Positions 15,301 through 28,572 of a stretch of DNA of 64,000 bases are shown in pieces. The stretch comes from Dolomedes plantarius (taxonomy: Eukaryota; Arthropoda; Arachnida; Araneae; Dolomedidae). The notes beneath the pieces were generated by a model. It worked only from the letters and a program-made list of their open reading frames with translations, searched no databases and was not told the origin of the DNA. The first letter of the stretch is position 1. Each line of letters opens with the position of its first letter. A program made the translations under genes and the position numbers. The stretch covers positions 164,907,941 through 164,971,940 of the forward strand of contig OU015496.1 in assembly GCA_907164885.2 (NCBI GenBank), in the 5' to 3' direction.

Positions 15301-16114
15301 CACTACTAGCCAAAAGTATTGCGAGTTTGAGAAATCTAACATCTTTTCAAGAATAAGCCCCCGAAAAATAATATTTTTTCAATTAAACTGATTTTTTTTT
15401 AGTGCAAATGTGGTGAAGAAGTTTCAAGCTATTGTGTCATACCTTTGTGATGCAATCTTTACCAACGATTGGATCATCCCGGATGTTTATTGTAAAAATG
15501 AGCCGACTGCGTAGAATTTCATTTGGTTTGTTGCGCTGCTGAAGTGCGTACCCTTGCACACTGCTTTTAAAATTAAACTGTGCTTTTCTTTTAAAATGTG
15601 TGAAGTAACTCCTCGGAAGCGCCAGGCTATTATTTTAATGCATGAAGAAAGCATTTCAAATGTTATGATTGCTCATCGGTGCGGCTGCAGTGAGTCGACT
15701 GTTTCAAACCTCATAAAGAGATTTGAAGCAGAAGGAACCGTGGATAAGAAGCATAGAAATGGTCGTCCGAGGCTATCTTCGAAACGTGGTGATGCTTCAT
15801 TGACATGATTATGCCGAAAAAAATAGGTTTGCTAGTTCTGCTACACTTGCAAAAGAATGGAGTGAGTCGACTTCTGTCATTGCCAGTTCCAGAACAGTCC
15901 GATTTCGGATAACCTGTACATTCTTGTATGCTATTTTTTTATAAAATTAAATAATAATTTTTGTTCAATAACTTAATCATATCTTGTCTTTAAACTTATT
16001 TTACATATTGACATTATAAAATATCAGTTGCATTGAAAAAATAATATTTTTTTGGGCTTATTCTTCAAAAAAATGCTAAATTTCTCAAACTTGCAATACT
16101 TTTGGCCAGTAGTG
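15301..16114 (+). mobile_element. 814-bp Tc1-like element, internally deleted
   Basis: Terminal inverted repeats start CACTACTAGCCAAAAGTATT (left) and end AATACTTTTGGCCAGTAGTG (right). TA lies on both sides (15299-15300 and 16115-16116). The TIRs extend over 30 bp and include GAGTTTGAGAAAT. Only the start of the transposase survives. Confidence 0.93.
15596..15808 (+). pseudogene. N-terminal part of a Tc1 transposase
   Basis: The ATG at 15596 opens MCEVTPRKRQAIILMHEE, then a paired-like helix-turn-helix (ISNVMIAHRCGCSESTVSNL) and the GRPR-type linker (KKHRNGRPRLSSKR). In Tc1-like transposases this region binds the inverted repeats. The frame stops at 15808. The DDE/DD34E catalytic domain is missing: sequence passes through stops to a short piece near 15890 (RTVRFRIT) and then the right TIR. 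Length is about 70 codons compared with roughly 340 for a complete enzyme. Inactive. Confidence 0.88.
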
Positions 16115-16572
16115 TACATTCTTACTTTTCAATGTATCTCCACTTTTATTTTAAGTCATCCAGACTTTTGTATGATTTGGATGCGACTTGTCCGAGCGGG
16201 ATTCATTTACTGTATATTTTCTTTTATATTCCTTAAAAAATGTAAATGATTTTTTTCAAATTTAAAAAATAGTAAGAAACTTCAGTTTATGCAGATTCAT
16301 GCAAAAATTTTACTTCACCACAAATTTAAGACGAAGAAAGTTGACGATCTTTACCTCAACCCCAAAAATTAGCTTTTGAAACAACTGATCTTACTACATA
16401 CACTGAATAATTACTAATCCTGAAGTTTACGGTTTAAATATACAATATATTGTTTAAAGAAATCAATTACGAATAGCTCTGTTGCCACTTAATAAAAGAA
16501 AATCCAACATGGAATAAATATCAGTATCAATTGTTAGAGAGGGCGATTAGTCAAACTAAACCCGCACAACTG
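16115..16572. other. noncoding, nothing recognised
   Basis: AT-rich, no supported frame or repeat. Confidence 0.5.
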
Positions 16573-16736
16573 TTTTAACGTATGATTACGTTCTTCCATA
16601 ACGGTCCTCCGGAAAGCAAAATTTCAGATGTCCTGTGTCACGAGTTATAATTTTGGCAGCACCAAACCCAGTCTGTATCGCTTGAGCAAGCAGTAAACAG
16701 TTAAACAGAAAAGTACCAAAATGAGCCAAAATTTTG

Positions 16737-16821
<85 letters not shown>

Positions 16822-16938
16822 CGTACATATATATAGTTACATATATACATAACACATACATACATATATACATACAAAAGTGTTAAGCAACGATAAGTAA
16901 TCGTACGTTAATAACCAGGGGTAGTTTCGTTAGAAGAG
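16573..16938 (-). repeat. dispersed repeat R, copy 1
   Basis: Reverse complement shares TAACGAAACTACC, then a GATTACTTATCG phrase, AATTTTGGC/TTTGGCGC-like middle sequence, GGACCGTTAT and GTAATC..ACGTTAA with copies at 29427-29572 and 34482-34708. In this copy a (CA)n/(TA)n microsatellite (about 16740-16818) sits in the middle. Confidence 0.75.
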
Positions 16939-17111
16939 AGTTCCTGAAATTTTTTTCTTTACTAGCAGTTCGAAATCGTTTGGGTATGGTCTCCGTAAGC
17001 TCATGAAAATTGTCTTGTAGGTTTGGTGAGATTTAACAATGTCCGTCCGTTTCATCTGTCATTCGAATTCTTTAAAACATTCATTAACACACATCTTGGG
17101 GTGGAGGAAGG

Positions 17112-17870
17112 TAGTGATGCGACATCGACAACAAAACATCGATGTTTTGAAACACCGATATTCAATATTAAAATATCGATGCTAATAAAACATCACCCCA
17201 AAACCATCGATGTTTTTAAACATCGATGTTTATGAACTTTCATTTTTTAAAACTGGTTTAGTAATCTCTAAGATTCATATAACTTCGGTTAGTTATGGAG
17301 GGGGGGGGGGGGATTTTACTCTCAGGTTGGGCTGACACAAATGACAAAAACTTGTTTGCTAGAGTCAGCGCATATCGCAGAATTTCCATTACACATTTTA
17401 TTTCTTTTACCAGAAAACTGAGGAAGAAATTCTTGAAATTTATTAACAAATCTTTTATTTTCAAATTAAATAATACGAAAGAAAATTACATATATTTACA
17501 CCAATTTGAAGTACTGATGCAAAACCAACATAAGGGGGAAAACTGAACAAGCTTATATTTTCTTTAATGTAAATAACAATTATTAGGGCTATTGGGGCAT
17601 ATAATTATTATTCATTGGTTGTGCATTGTCTCTAATCGTTCCCCCTTTTGTATTCGTCCTTTTCAGAATTCAGACTTACATTTACTGAGTGGGAAAATTA
17701 TGCTACGTGGTTAATTTTTTTTTTTATTATGGTACATTTTCATTTTAAAAAAACATTGAGACAACGTAAAATATCGAGCACAAAGCATCGATATTAAAAA
17801 AATCTCCTTCAATGAATCGATGTTTAAAACATCGATTTTTGAAAACATCGACATCGATGTCGCATCCCTA
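17112..17870 (+). mobile_element. 759-bp hAT-like element with ATCGATG arrays, copy 1
   Basis: Ends TAGTGATGCGACATCGAC and GTCGATGTCGCATCCCTA. Exact 8-bp target-site duplication GAGGAAGG at 17104-17111 and 17871-17878, diagnostic of the hAT superfamily. Both ends carry many repeats of ATCGATGTTTT. A G-tract lies near 17299. No transposase. Inverted sister at 31174-31961. Confidence 0.93.
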
Positions 17871-18037
17871 GAGGAAGGTTCCACTCATTTTCCTCTTACC
17901 CTATTTACGTTCTGGAGATATTTGTAATAACAAACACTTCAAATAACGAAAGCATATTTTTCGTGGATGCTTTATTATGCTGCGCTATTTCAACATTTTT
18001 TTTTTTTTTTAACTGTACATCTCTGGTTGCTTTAGAG

Positions 18038-18718
18038 CAGTCATTCCCAACCTTTTCATGCCTAGGCCCTGCGCCCCCTCTAGACCTAAAAAGCATAAGT
18101 AAAGGTAGTAAAGTACATTATACACATACACCTATCTCTCGATTTACACGGTAGATGCGTTCCACGACAAATCATGTAAATCGAAACCGTGTAAAACAAG
18201 ATACAGCATTTGTATTAAACAAGGAGATAAGTGCAAGCCTCAGTTATGTTTATATTAACAGTGTAAAAATGCAAAGAGTTTATCCGAAGTGAAGACAAAG
18301 CAAGCAATTTAAGTAATATGCAATGATAAATTATTTATTTACATATGTATTTCAAAAATTAACGTCTTACCTCGTGTAGAACTGAACTAGGAATGACAAT
18401 ATGGAAATGAAACAAAATCTACTTTAATGACGCCAATGCTAAACGCAACGCAACGCCACGCGATGCACTTGTGACGTCTGTTCAGCTAATTAATGAGTGC
18501 GTTCAATGTAAAACACTCAAATAATAATCAAATAATACATCGATATATATATTTTTAATTTATATAAATTATAAACCGTGTAAAAGCGAAACCGTGTAAA
18601 CTGAGTACTGTGCAAAACGAGGGACAGGTATACTTTTTGCTAATCATCTGCACCCCCCTCTCCGAATATTCCTCACGTCTCCCAGGGGAGAGGAAGGCAT
18701 CCCGGTTGAGAACCACTG
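18038..18718. mobile_element. hAT-like element with nested MITE
   Basis: Begins CAGTCATTCCCAACC and ends GGTTGAGAACCACTG, a common hAT terminus class. Exact 8-bp duplication CTTTAGAG at 18030-18037 and 18719-18726. Most of its length is a second, TA-inserted element (18129-18628). Confidence 0.9.
18129..18628. mobile_element. 500-bp Tigger-like MITE nested in the hAT element
   Basis: Left CACCTATCTCTCGATTTACA, right AAACGAGGGACAGG, flanked by TA. The inner phrase AAACCGTGTAAA recurs near both ends. Its position inside 18038-18718 shows it arrived later. Confidence 0.8.
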
Positions 18719-18814
18719 CTTTAGAGGGATATGTATTCACGATTTTGACAACTCTTGCACGTCGTGCTGATGTCGTAAGTGTTGGTCTCTTCACGATCAA
18801 TTTTACTGGGATTT

Positions 18815-18935
18815 TCTGACGAGAAAATTATAAGGAGTTGGATTTTAAGTGTGGCTAATGTATGCTGCAAATTTTCGAAGCTATTGCCAATGGTTATTAC
18901 GATATTTCGTCTACTATTTTTTATTTTGAAATGCT
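18815..18935. repeat. old dispersed repeat (matches 23040-23160)
   Basis: Shares 'TTTTCGAAGC..TTGCCAATGGTTA.TAC' and preceding sequence with 23040-23160, with substantial divergence. Confidence 0.55.
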
Positions 18936-18991
18936 GTTAATAGCATCAAAATGTTTCCAAGATCGCCACCTTTCATGAAATAGCTTTTAGG

Positions 18992-19491
18992 ATCATAGGC
19001 GTAGCGTCAGGGGGGGGGGGTATAGGGGGGGAACGTCCCCCCCCCCCAACTTAACTTGAAATACTTTAAAGCGTTAATAGAAATTCAGTTAAAATCAGAA
19101 AATTGTAGAAAACTTTTAAAAAAGCTGGGTTTTTTTTTCCGCCTTTTCAAACTGTGAAACTGAAGATTCCGATTATTTCTTTAGCCTTAACATAGTTTTT
19201 AACAATTATATGATCCATAACATAAATTCGATGCTATTTTTTTCTCTCGTTTTATTCATATTATATTTATTTTTCTCATTGTATAATTAACTACTCAAAC
19301 ATCAAGTCTGTTGTTATTCAATTTCAAAAAATCATAATATTTCCTAATTTAAAGACTGTCCAGCAGTCAACGTGCTGAGGAGGGCTCTAATTGAATTCAA
19401 TTCGTGACCCCCCCCCCCCCAAAAAAAAAAAAAAACATAAATAAATAAATAAATAAATAAGAGTTAGAAGCACGCTACGCCTATGTTTATG
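18992..19491. mobile_element. about 500-bp TIR element
   Basis: CATAGGCGTAGCGTC and the inverted ACGCTACGCCTATG bound a segment with G-, C- and A-tracts just inside the ends and an AATA repeat. Target-site duplication not clear. The termini resemble the one at 118-130. Confidence 0.65.
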
Positions 19492-20401
19492 ATAGTGGTG
19501 AGGCAGTAAAGAGTTCGTCGGACGACAATTGAACCGACGAATTGTCTGACGGCGAATCACCTGAATAAAATCCCACACCATCCTATAGGGCGCTCGATTC
19601 CAGTCCTTAGGACTTGTGAGTTTTTCGAGAAATGTTTCACGTGTCGTTACGAGGATACAAACAGGAAAGGGTTGATCCACAAAACACAGGCAATATTCAA
19701 GCTCAAAGGCCACGCTTGTGTGTATCATTAGACAGCGAGCCATCAGTTTTTCTGCAGCTGTCACCGTCGGAAATTCATCAGCAACCCCTTATTTCATTCC
19801 GAATGCTTTTTTTTTTTTTCCCTACCGTCTTAATTAACCGAAATATAAGTTTGCGATGCCCCTCTCTTTCATCATACTGTCACGTTGGGTCGTCTGCTAA
19901 TGGATCCCACGTTAGTTTTTTTCCCCTCCTGCTCATTAAAAATGGAAATGTTTTCCACTTTTTTTTTTTTATTTACTGCATATAATGAGGCAATCGGGCA
20001 AAACGATGATTAAAGAAAGGGAAATTGGGGAGAGGGGGAAAAAATCTCACTTAAGGTAAATAAAAACAAAGATTTACTAATCGAAAAACTGGATTAAATA
20101 ATAGTTTAGTAGAGCGAAGAGGAGAGAGAAATGAGGATTTTTTTTTTTTTTTTTGTCGTCTATCTTTGCCTGTATATGTTAAATGGTTGTACTTTGGCCC
20201 GAATTAAAACAAAAAAAAACCAAACCAAAAGTGCAGCGTCTTAAAGACGCAGGATTGGTAAGACAATCGTAAAATAAATAGAGGGAAAAATTAGTAAAAT
20301 TTTGTTTGTGAAAAAAAAAAAAGATTTCCGTGAGTAATAGGCTCTTTTTTTTAAAGGTCCGTGAGAAAGAAAATAATGGCTGCATATGCATATTTTTTAT
20401 T
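19492..20401. other. noncoding, nothing recognised
   Basis: Includes an imperfect inverted repeat near 19507-19550 (TCGGACGACAATT / GAATTGTCTGAC) and several poly-T/A runs. Confidence 0.45.
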
Positions 20402-20409
20402 ACAGCTAT

Positions 20410-20807
20410 CAGGGACGGCTCCAGTCCAGAGTTTTTTTTTTGGGGGGGGGAGGGGGGCAACGTCGGCTCTTAAGGTTATATATATATACAGTGGAGCACC
20501 CAGGGAGTTGGCCAAGGGGCCCTGCCCCCCCCCAAAGAAATAGATATTGCATTATGAATATTGAATTTGCATTACAAATATTTTTATCCGTTCAACTCAG
20601 CCCCCTCCAAGATTAAATCCTGAGTGCACCACTGTATATATATATAAGAAATAAATATTTCATTTTAAATTTAAACTCATTTAGTATTAAGTCTATGATT
20701 ATATAATTTTAGGTTATGAAAAAAAAATACAACGGGCTTTTTTTTTCGGGGGGGGGGGGGAATTGGGCAATTGCCCCTATCTCCCCCCCCCCCTGGAGCC
20801 GCCACTG
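20410..20807. mobile_element. hAT-like element with nested MITE
   Basis: Termini CAGGGACGGCTCCAG and CTGGAGCCGCCACTG. Flanked by ACAGCTAT (20402-20409) and ACAGTTAT (20808-20815), an 8-bp duplication with one difference. G- and C-tracts lie inside each end. Its right half recurs at 8380-8563. Confidence 0.85.
20489..20634. mobile_element. 146-bp TA-targeting MITE nested in the hAT element
   Basis: CAGTGGAGCACCCAGG and CCTGAGTGCACCACTG inverted termini, with TATATATA on both sides. Confidence 0.8.
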
Positions 20808-20998
20808 ACAGTTATAGCCATTTGATAAAGTTTATTTTACGATTTTTCTCTTTCTTACATTAGAGGGCGCTTTATCTGACTTCGCAGATTTCAGTCCCAA
20901 TGTTAAGCTCTGGAGAATTTTTCTCTGGGTGTATTTCTAATCGCTGATTAACAAAGGCGTATTTTTGTAACTGGTTTTGTGCATACGACAGTTTAGGT

Positions 20999-21586
20999 CA
21001 GGAATTCCCAACAGGGTGAAAGTGGACCTCTTGGGGGTCGATGGAAGTTTAAAAAGGGTCTATAGTATTCCAGGGGTCTATTGGGGGTCGATGGTAAATT
21101 TTTCTGTTTTAAAATTTAATTTAATTTTTTAGGAATGTAATTATTAGATAATAATATCCGTTTTAATATGTATAAATATATATTTATATTCGTTGTGTTA
21201 GTTATTGTGCCTATACAATGATATGAAATTTCAGGCCAAACCTTAAAAAAATTGTATCAATACATCAAGCACAGCCACCACATTAATTGGATCGAACTTT
21301 TGTGCAATTACAATCTGTGTTTCTGAAATCTTGTATATATATGAATGATCTTGTATATAAATGAAAATAGTTCAAAAATAATAAAACATAAACCTAATGA
21401 ACCACCTTTTTCTAATTTTTTGTTCATATTCATAGTAAAATTGTTATCGTTAAGTGTTTTATGTCTAATTATTAGTATTATAATTATGTTGCATGCTGTA
21501 TATTATAGAGAAAAATGTGAGGGGGTCGATGAAGAAAATCCTTCTTTTGAAAGGTGTCGGTGTAGGAAAAAGGTTGGAAATCCCTG
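20999..21586. mobile_element. 588-bp hAT-like element
   Basis: CAGGAATTCCCAAC and GTTGGAAATCCCTG termini. Exact 8-bp duplication GTTTAGGT at 20991-20998 and 21587-21594. GGGGGTCGATGG phrases recur inside the left end and once near the right. No transposase frame. Confidence 0.92.
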
Positions 21587-21594
21587 GTTTAGGT

Positions 21595-22412
21595 AAAGAG
21601 CGTACAGTTTTAAAAAATTTAAACTTTTCAGCAATTACTTTTTTACTGGGAATCAAATTTTTATGCTTCTCCATTAAATATTATAACTGAGCTTTAAAAA
21701 AAATTTATTAAAAGAAAAAAGATTTTTTGAAAGCGCCGATTGTATTTAAAGGTATATTTTCAAAAGTAGAAAACTGAATGTAAAGATATTCGCTGATCTG
21801 TGATTAAAAAATCAGGTCTTTAATATCCATGTTAAGCTATGGAAAATTAACCCTCGGTTACTTTTCTAATCGCAGATTATCAAATGCATGCTTTAAAATT
21901 ATGTTTCTCGCATGGGAAAATAAATTTCTTAAAGCAATGCTCGTGTTTAAAAAAAATTAATTTTAATTTAATAATTTCAGATATCAACTTTAAATATTTC
22001 GCGATCGATATCGATGACTTCATGTCCCGTGCAAAATTAACTACTCAAATGTTTGAAGTTTCGAAAACTACCCTCTCTTTAGTTAAACGTCTGCCTCAAA
22101 AAATGGAATTAAAAAATATGCATTTGCTAATATGAGGTTAGAAAAATCTTTTATATGAACGAAATTCACCGTGGCTTCACTTTGGGACTGAAGATTTGCG
22201 ATGTCTATTGGTGCATCACCTTAATGATCTTGATGAAGAGAGGCTTTATGAGAATTTTTCTCCTCCTGTAAAATCCCGTAAAATTATATTATAGGGATAT
22301 TTTCAAACATTTATTTAACAGTAAAACCTCTAAATTTCTGTTAAGTAACTGCAGCTCCACAAAGTCACCATGATGAACAGCCTCAAAACTACGCCAATTC
22401 CTCTTTACAATA
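21595..22412. other. noncoding; part matches 20880-20970
   Basis: The stretch about 21785-21895 (ATGTTAAGCT, TTTCTAATCGC.GATTA.CAAA) is a diverged duplicate of about 20885-20965. No gene seen. Confidence 0.5.
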
Positions 22413-23020
22413 TGTCGGGTCGTCGTGACCCGGTGTACTATAAATGTCTCGTTGAGTTAATGCATAAACGGATAAGTTACTCTTATGTACATCTTGTTTA
22501 ATTAACATTATTTACAAGGATCATAATATACAGGAGTTTGTTTTGTAGAACCATCGGCACATAGATTAGAGGGAGCGGGAACATAACACAGTCCAAATTG
22601 AGACCTCAGAATATCGATTCTCTGCACCCTCTCAGTACGTCAACACCTAAACCAAGTTCAGTCTATCTCTTTTCGTGCTGTCTCGTTAATTTATAACCTT
22701 CCTTGGAAAGCACCACGTGTAGCATCTAACATGCCTACAGGGAGTCACCTGTACAGTCTTTTGTCGGCAGCCCGCTTCTCTGTGGTTAAGCATTCACCTG
22801 TACATGCTGGCCGCGTCCACTAGGCTCTCCGCATTTTTACGTTGTCTCTCTTCCTGCGCTAATGATCTTTTACCTAACCATTCTAAATGATGTGTCCATT
22901 TCACTTAGTATCGGAATAGTCCTCTTTTAAAGAGTTCTTTGAGTTGTTAATGGTCCTGTCGATCATACTTAAAATAGTCACATCTTTCCCAATTAGTATA
23001 AGTCAGGTGCGAGCCTGACA
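22413..23020. mobile_element. solo LTR, 608 bp
   Basis: Begins TGTCGGGTCG and ends CGAGCCTGACA, a TG...CA LTR with short inverted ends. Flanked by an exact 5-bp duplication CAATA (22408-22412 and 23021-23025). ACTATAAATG near 22437 could be a TATA-like promoter element. No internal retrotransposon sequence adjoins it, so it is a recombination product. Superfamily not assigned. Confidence 0.88.
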
Positions 23021-23025
23021 CAATA

Positions 23026-24374
23026 TTTCATATTTTACCTATAATTTTACTAGGATTTCCTTAAGAGAAAATAATTAGCAGCTGGACTCCACATTAAGCA
23101 TCAAATCTATGTTGCGAATTTTCGAAGCAGTTGCCAATGGTTACTACAATAGTTATAAGCCTCCACTAATACTGTCTGAATTCATCTTACCCTTATTTTT
23201 TTCTTTGAGCACCTGTTTGTTTTGAGAAGTCATAAAGACTTACAAAGTCTGCTCCTTCTCAATCACTCCAATAAATGAATGAATGAATTTATTGCAAAAT
23301 TGCTAGACCTGTGCTTTCTGTGTCTTTAAAACGGGCCCCGTTCCAGCTGGCTCCGGGAACTAGGGTGGTAGGCCTCTGGCAAGAAAACTTTTCGCCTTTG
23401 GCGACGTAGTCATAAAAATTGTGACTCGAATGGGACTTCAACACAACAAGGACGTCCCCGAACGCACTTTAAAGACCAATCTCAACGGAAGTAATTTTCC
23501 CGCGACTTTTTTTTTTTGAAAGAAATGTGACTGTTTTGAAAGGGTGCCGGACACAAAATTCTCAAAAAGACATGTTTTCGTTTTCTTTGCTTAAAACATG
23601 CTATAGAGCTTAAAGAGAGAACCAACGCAAACCCGTATGTGTCCCCCGATCATTGCATTGCCAGATACGGTATTTTTTATGTTGAACCTCGCTCTACATC
23701 AGTACTTGAGGCCTCTTATCTTAGAACGGAATTTTTCGTGTTTAAAAGGATATATCTAAACTGTCTCGCAAATTATTCTATGAAATTTTCTACACCTTTC
23801 CTCTTTTGTATTCTCGATAAACTATCAGCAGAAATTTCGATTTAGAAAACTATCATCTGAATATTTTCCTTACTGCGAAAAATTTGCTAATAAAAAAATT
23901 ATTATTTATTTATTTTTATTTATTTATTTATTTTTGCTCTTAAAAGTGATTAGAATTTTTATAAACAAAATTTTCAGAAGTCCTGAAGTCGTGAAAACCT
24001 TTCCTGTGGAGAAAAGAAAAATAAAATATGCGAAGAGAGCTATTGGTTCAGAGGGTGTAACAGAAACTAAACAATCTTTAATTTTCGCATTTTTTTCATG
24101 AACAACATTTCAAGTTGCTCGGGAAGTTTTTTAAATATATAATGAACTTTATGTAAACATTTAAAATAAACCGCTATGAAATACGTGTGAATAATTTTTT
24201 TTTAAACATTTCTATCTCGTACCCTCTTAAAAGTAAAGATTTTCCCTTTGCCTTCGATCTGAATTTGTGGTGGATAACATTTTAAAACCTGGACCGATAG
24301 TTGCAGTTAATTTCGTAATGTGCTGAAATAAATCTGAAAAATGGAAGGTAATCGCTACGAAAATTTTAAGGTAC
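23026..24374. other. noncoding; old repeats
   Basis: The first 130 bp match 18815-18935. AATGAATGAATGAATTT near 23273-23289 resembles a LINE 3' tail. A GC-rich patch lies at 23330-23500. ATTT repeats lie near 23895-23935. No supported gene. Confidence 0.45.
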
Positions 24375-25190
24375 ACAGCCAAAAGAATGAAACTGGTATC
24401 CGTTGCATTTTATCCTTAGGTTGATGTAAGAGATATTAATATCATTGTATTTATACTGGGTATCAACTGAGCAAAGAGATAGACTTTTGACTCCTCATAG
24501 CAGTTGTACCTAAAAGAAACGAAGGCATTCTGTACAAAATTAGAACAAATGATCGAGTTTTAATTTTACGCTGCATTTTGAGTTCAATGAACGACACTGA
24601 ACTCAAATGAATTGATTGTTTATGTCAGAAACACGTGGTTCGTAATTGAGGATGATTTCAGATCTAAATCTATCAATAAAGATCGATTTTTGTTGATTCT
24701 AATTAAGCAAGAGCTGAATTAAGTTTTAAAGAGCTGAATTAAGATTTTCTTTTAAAAAATTTAAATTTTTTAATTAAATTTTTAAAATTAAATTTTTAAT
24801 TTAAAATAATTATTTAAAATTTTTAAAATTACATTTTCTGTAGAAATTTATATTTTATACAGAAGATATAAAAATCGAACGCAGTTAGAAAGAAAGCAAT
24901 ATCCGTTGCAATTTACTCTGAGGTTGATGTAAGAGATATTTGCATTATTCCGGATGTCAACAGAGTAAAAGTATAAAATTACGTCCCCTCATAGATGCTG
25001 GAATTGAAAGACATGCAGACATTCGATACTAATTGGGAAAAAGTACGAAATTTTAAATGAGCTGCGTTGAAATTGGACCCATTGAACTTAAATGAGTAAA
25101 TTGTTTACGGCAGGAAAAATTCACGATTCATAATGGACAATTACTTAAAATCTGAATCAATCCAAAACGAAAGAATTTCGTTTGAGGTTA
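24375..25190. repeat. diverged tandem duplication, unit about 500 bp
   Basis: 24375-24700 and 24885-25185 share ordered blocks: 'ATCCGTTGCA.TTTA', 'GGTTGATGTAAGAGATATT', 'TCAACNGAG', 'CATTCNGTAC', 'GCTGCNTTNNNNTT', 'CTNAAATGA.T.AATTGTTTA'. Copies are clearly diverged. Confidence 0.75.
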
Positions 25191-25251
25191 AATTCAGATA
25201 TTTTTTCTGTATAAAACTTTATTAAACTTTCATTGTGAAGTTCTTCTCAGG

Positions 25252-25678
25252 TCAAGGTTTCTCAACCTATGAATCGCGGCCCAAAATTGTCCCTAATGGC
25301 ATACATAGTAAGTGGGTGGCAAAATATTTCCAACAAAAACAATATTTTTTTATATATGATAATGTACAATACGCTATTAACGACTCTCCACATATTTTAT
25401 TTATCTATTACTTTCTGGCAACACTGTCAGACAGCGCGTCTGTATTGTGACGCGACCTGGCTATACTACAGAGGAATCAGTCACCATTGCGTTGACGAGT
25501 TACTGTGTGTCGGCGTTCGACATTCTATTCAGTTTAAATTTAACCACCCATAATGTCAAAACTTCAGTGCTCAAAGAAGCATTTTTAGAGTTAGCTTTCA
25601 CCTGTATTTATGATCACGGAGAAGACATACTTCAGTTATTTCAATGTGTAATAGGTTGTGAAATGCACACACATATAT
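25252..25678. other. noncoding, possible hAT left end
   Basis: CAAGGTTTCTCAACCTATGA at 25252 resembles a hAT terminus of the GGTTCTCAACC class. The far end is not seen. Short open frames here are not recognised. Confidence 0.35.
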
Positions 25679-26945
<1,267 letters not shown>

Positions 26946-26959
26946 AAAGGAACACACTA

Positions 26960-27890
26960 AAAGGCATCGTTTGGATATTCAAAGTAACATTCAGCTCGAC
27001 AAGCTATACTGGTTTCCAACTAATTATGTTGCTAGTAAGAATGCAAAGCATAACACTGGGAAAAATCTTACAAAGCCAGATGCTTTTGAAATGGGACGCA
27101 TCACTTACGGAGATAAAATTATGATAACCGGGCAACAGATTCCCCTGTCAAATGATACAATTCATGCGCGTGTTAGATATGTGTCGACAGATATTAAACT
27201 ACAATTTATTTTAGCAATAAAAATTGGTGGTATATTTAGTATGCTTGAAGAAACCACTGATGTAAGTAATGACGCTCAACCCGCTGGTTTAGTAGTAAGT
27301 ACGATAGCAAGATGTAAGTACGGACGATAGCAAGATGTAAGAAACATGGAAGAAGACATTTTATTTGGCAGACCAATGACAACGGCATTTACTGATAGAC
27401 ATCTACGGCAGGAGAAGATATTTTTTCCATGGTAGATTCTTTTTTAAGGGAAGGATTGAACTGGAATCAATGTCTCCGTAGGATGTCAACGCTAGGAGCT
27501 CGAAAAGGCTTTTCTGCAAGATCAAAAGAAGTTAATCGGCAGGTTAAAACCTTTCACTGTTTCCTAAACAGGCAAAATCTTGCTTCAAGAAATTTGTCGG
27601 CTGAGTTATACATTGTATTAAAAAGAGATTAAGGAGATCAATTTTATTAAATCCAGGGTTCTTGATTGTTGACTATTTAACGAGATGTGTTCCGATTTTT
27701 GCGCTGAATACGAACACTTGCTATATCACTCTGAAGTCAGGACACCGTGTCGCTGAAAAGGGATTTAGAAAGTTCAATCATTGCGCAGTGAGACTGCAAT
27801 TTTTGCGATCCAGAAACATCACCTTCTGGTATTCAGATTCTCCCATTCATTGTACATTTTTCAAGAACCTTATCTTTTAGATATTTTTTT
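26960..27890 (+). pseudogene. decayed hAT (ZBED-type) transposase
   Basis: An open stretch to about 27330 carries IPLSNDTIHARV, then LEETTDVSNDAQ. The latter corresponds to the first catalytic-Asp region (D/E-E-S/T-T-D-V-S) of ZBED5/SCAN-type hAT transposases. After frame changes come MEEDILFGRPMTT, FFKEGLNW-like, CFLNRQNLASRNLS (the 'CxxHRxxLAxK' region) and, near 27710, a piece with CAEYEHLLYH-like sequence in another frame. The fragments appear in the family order but are interrupted by several stops and frameshifts. No zinc-finger BED domain or terminal repeats located. Dead copy. Confidence 0.72.
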
Positions 27891-28572
27891 CTAGAGATAT
27901 ATCGGAATAATAGATTTGAAGTTGAACTGTTGGCTCATGGTGTATAAGTAAATGAAACTTTTTTTTCCTCTTTTGTCTATCAACAATGTTCGGCTTAGTG
28001 ACTGATAACTCATTTGTATGTGTATGTGTGTGCAGTGGGAGAGTGAGAGAGAGAGAGACTCTAGATACTCTAGAGAATTAATTTTTCTTTATAATAGAAC
28101 CCCTGCCTTTGGTGATGTTGAAACCACTGAAGCAGTGAGATTTCTATTTTCGTACTTATATTGCTGTCAAAATCATACAGATACACCCCCAAGCCAAACA
28201 CGTACACACAGACACAATCGAGAGTGTCGAATCCTTTCCCTCCATTGATAACATGATCCTGTCAGCAGTGTTCATTTAATTTTTCAGAAAAAAGCATTTG
28301 TCAGTGAGGGATTCACAGAGAAATATCATTGATATTGCTTAAGCCCCTCTCTGACCACAAACATCCGAGCAATACAATACGTAATTTGATATATAATATA
28401 GCAATACGATATGTAATTTGTAGAGGGATAAGGGAGGTTGATCAGAATGGAGTAGTTATCTCGCATAAAGGAATGCTTACTCCTTTCTCATTAGTAGAGG
28501 GGGGAAAATTCTGCTTGTGAGAGCAGTATAACTTCTGAAGCAATATTGTTGCATTGCGCGAATTTTCCTGGT
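27891..28572. other. noncoding, nothing recognised
   Basis: Includes a GT- and GA-rich microsatellite patch (28016-28075). Confidence 0.5.

Noticed and set aside
16740..16818. CRISPR-like array
   Set aside because: A CA/TA microsatellite in a eukaryotic genome; no spacer structure.
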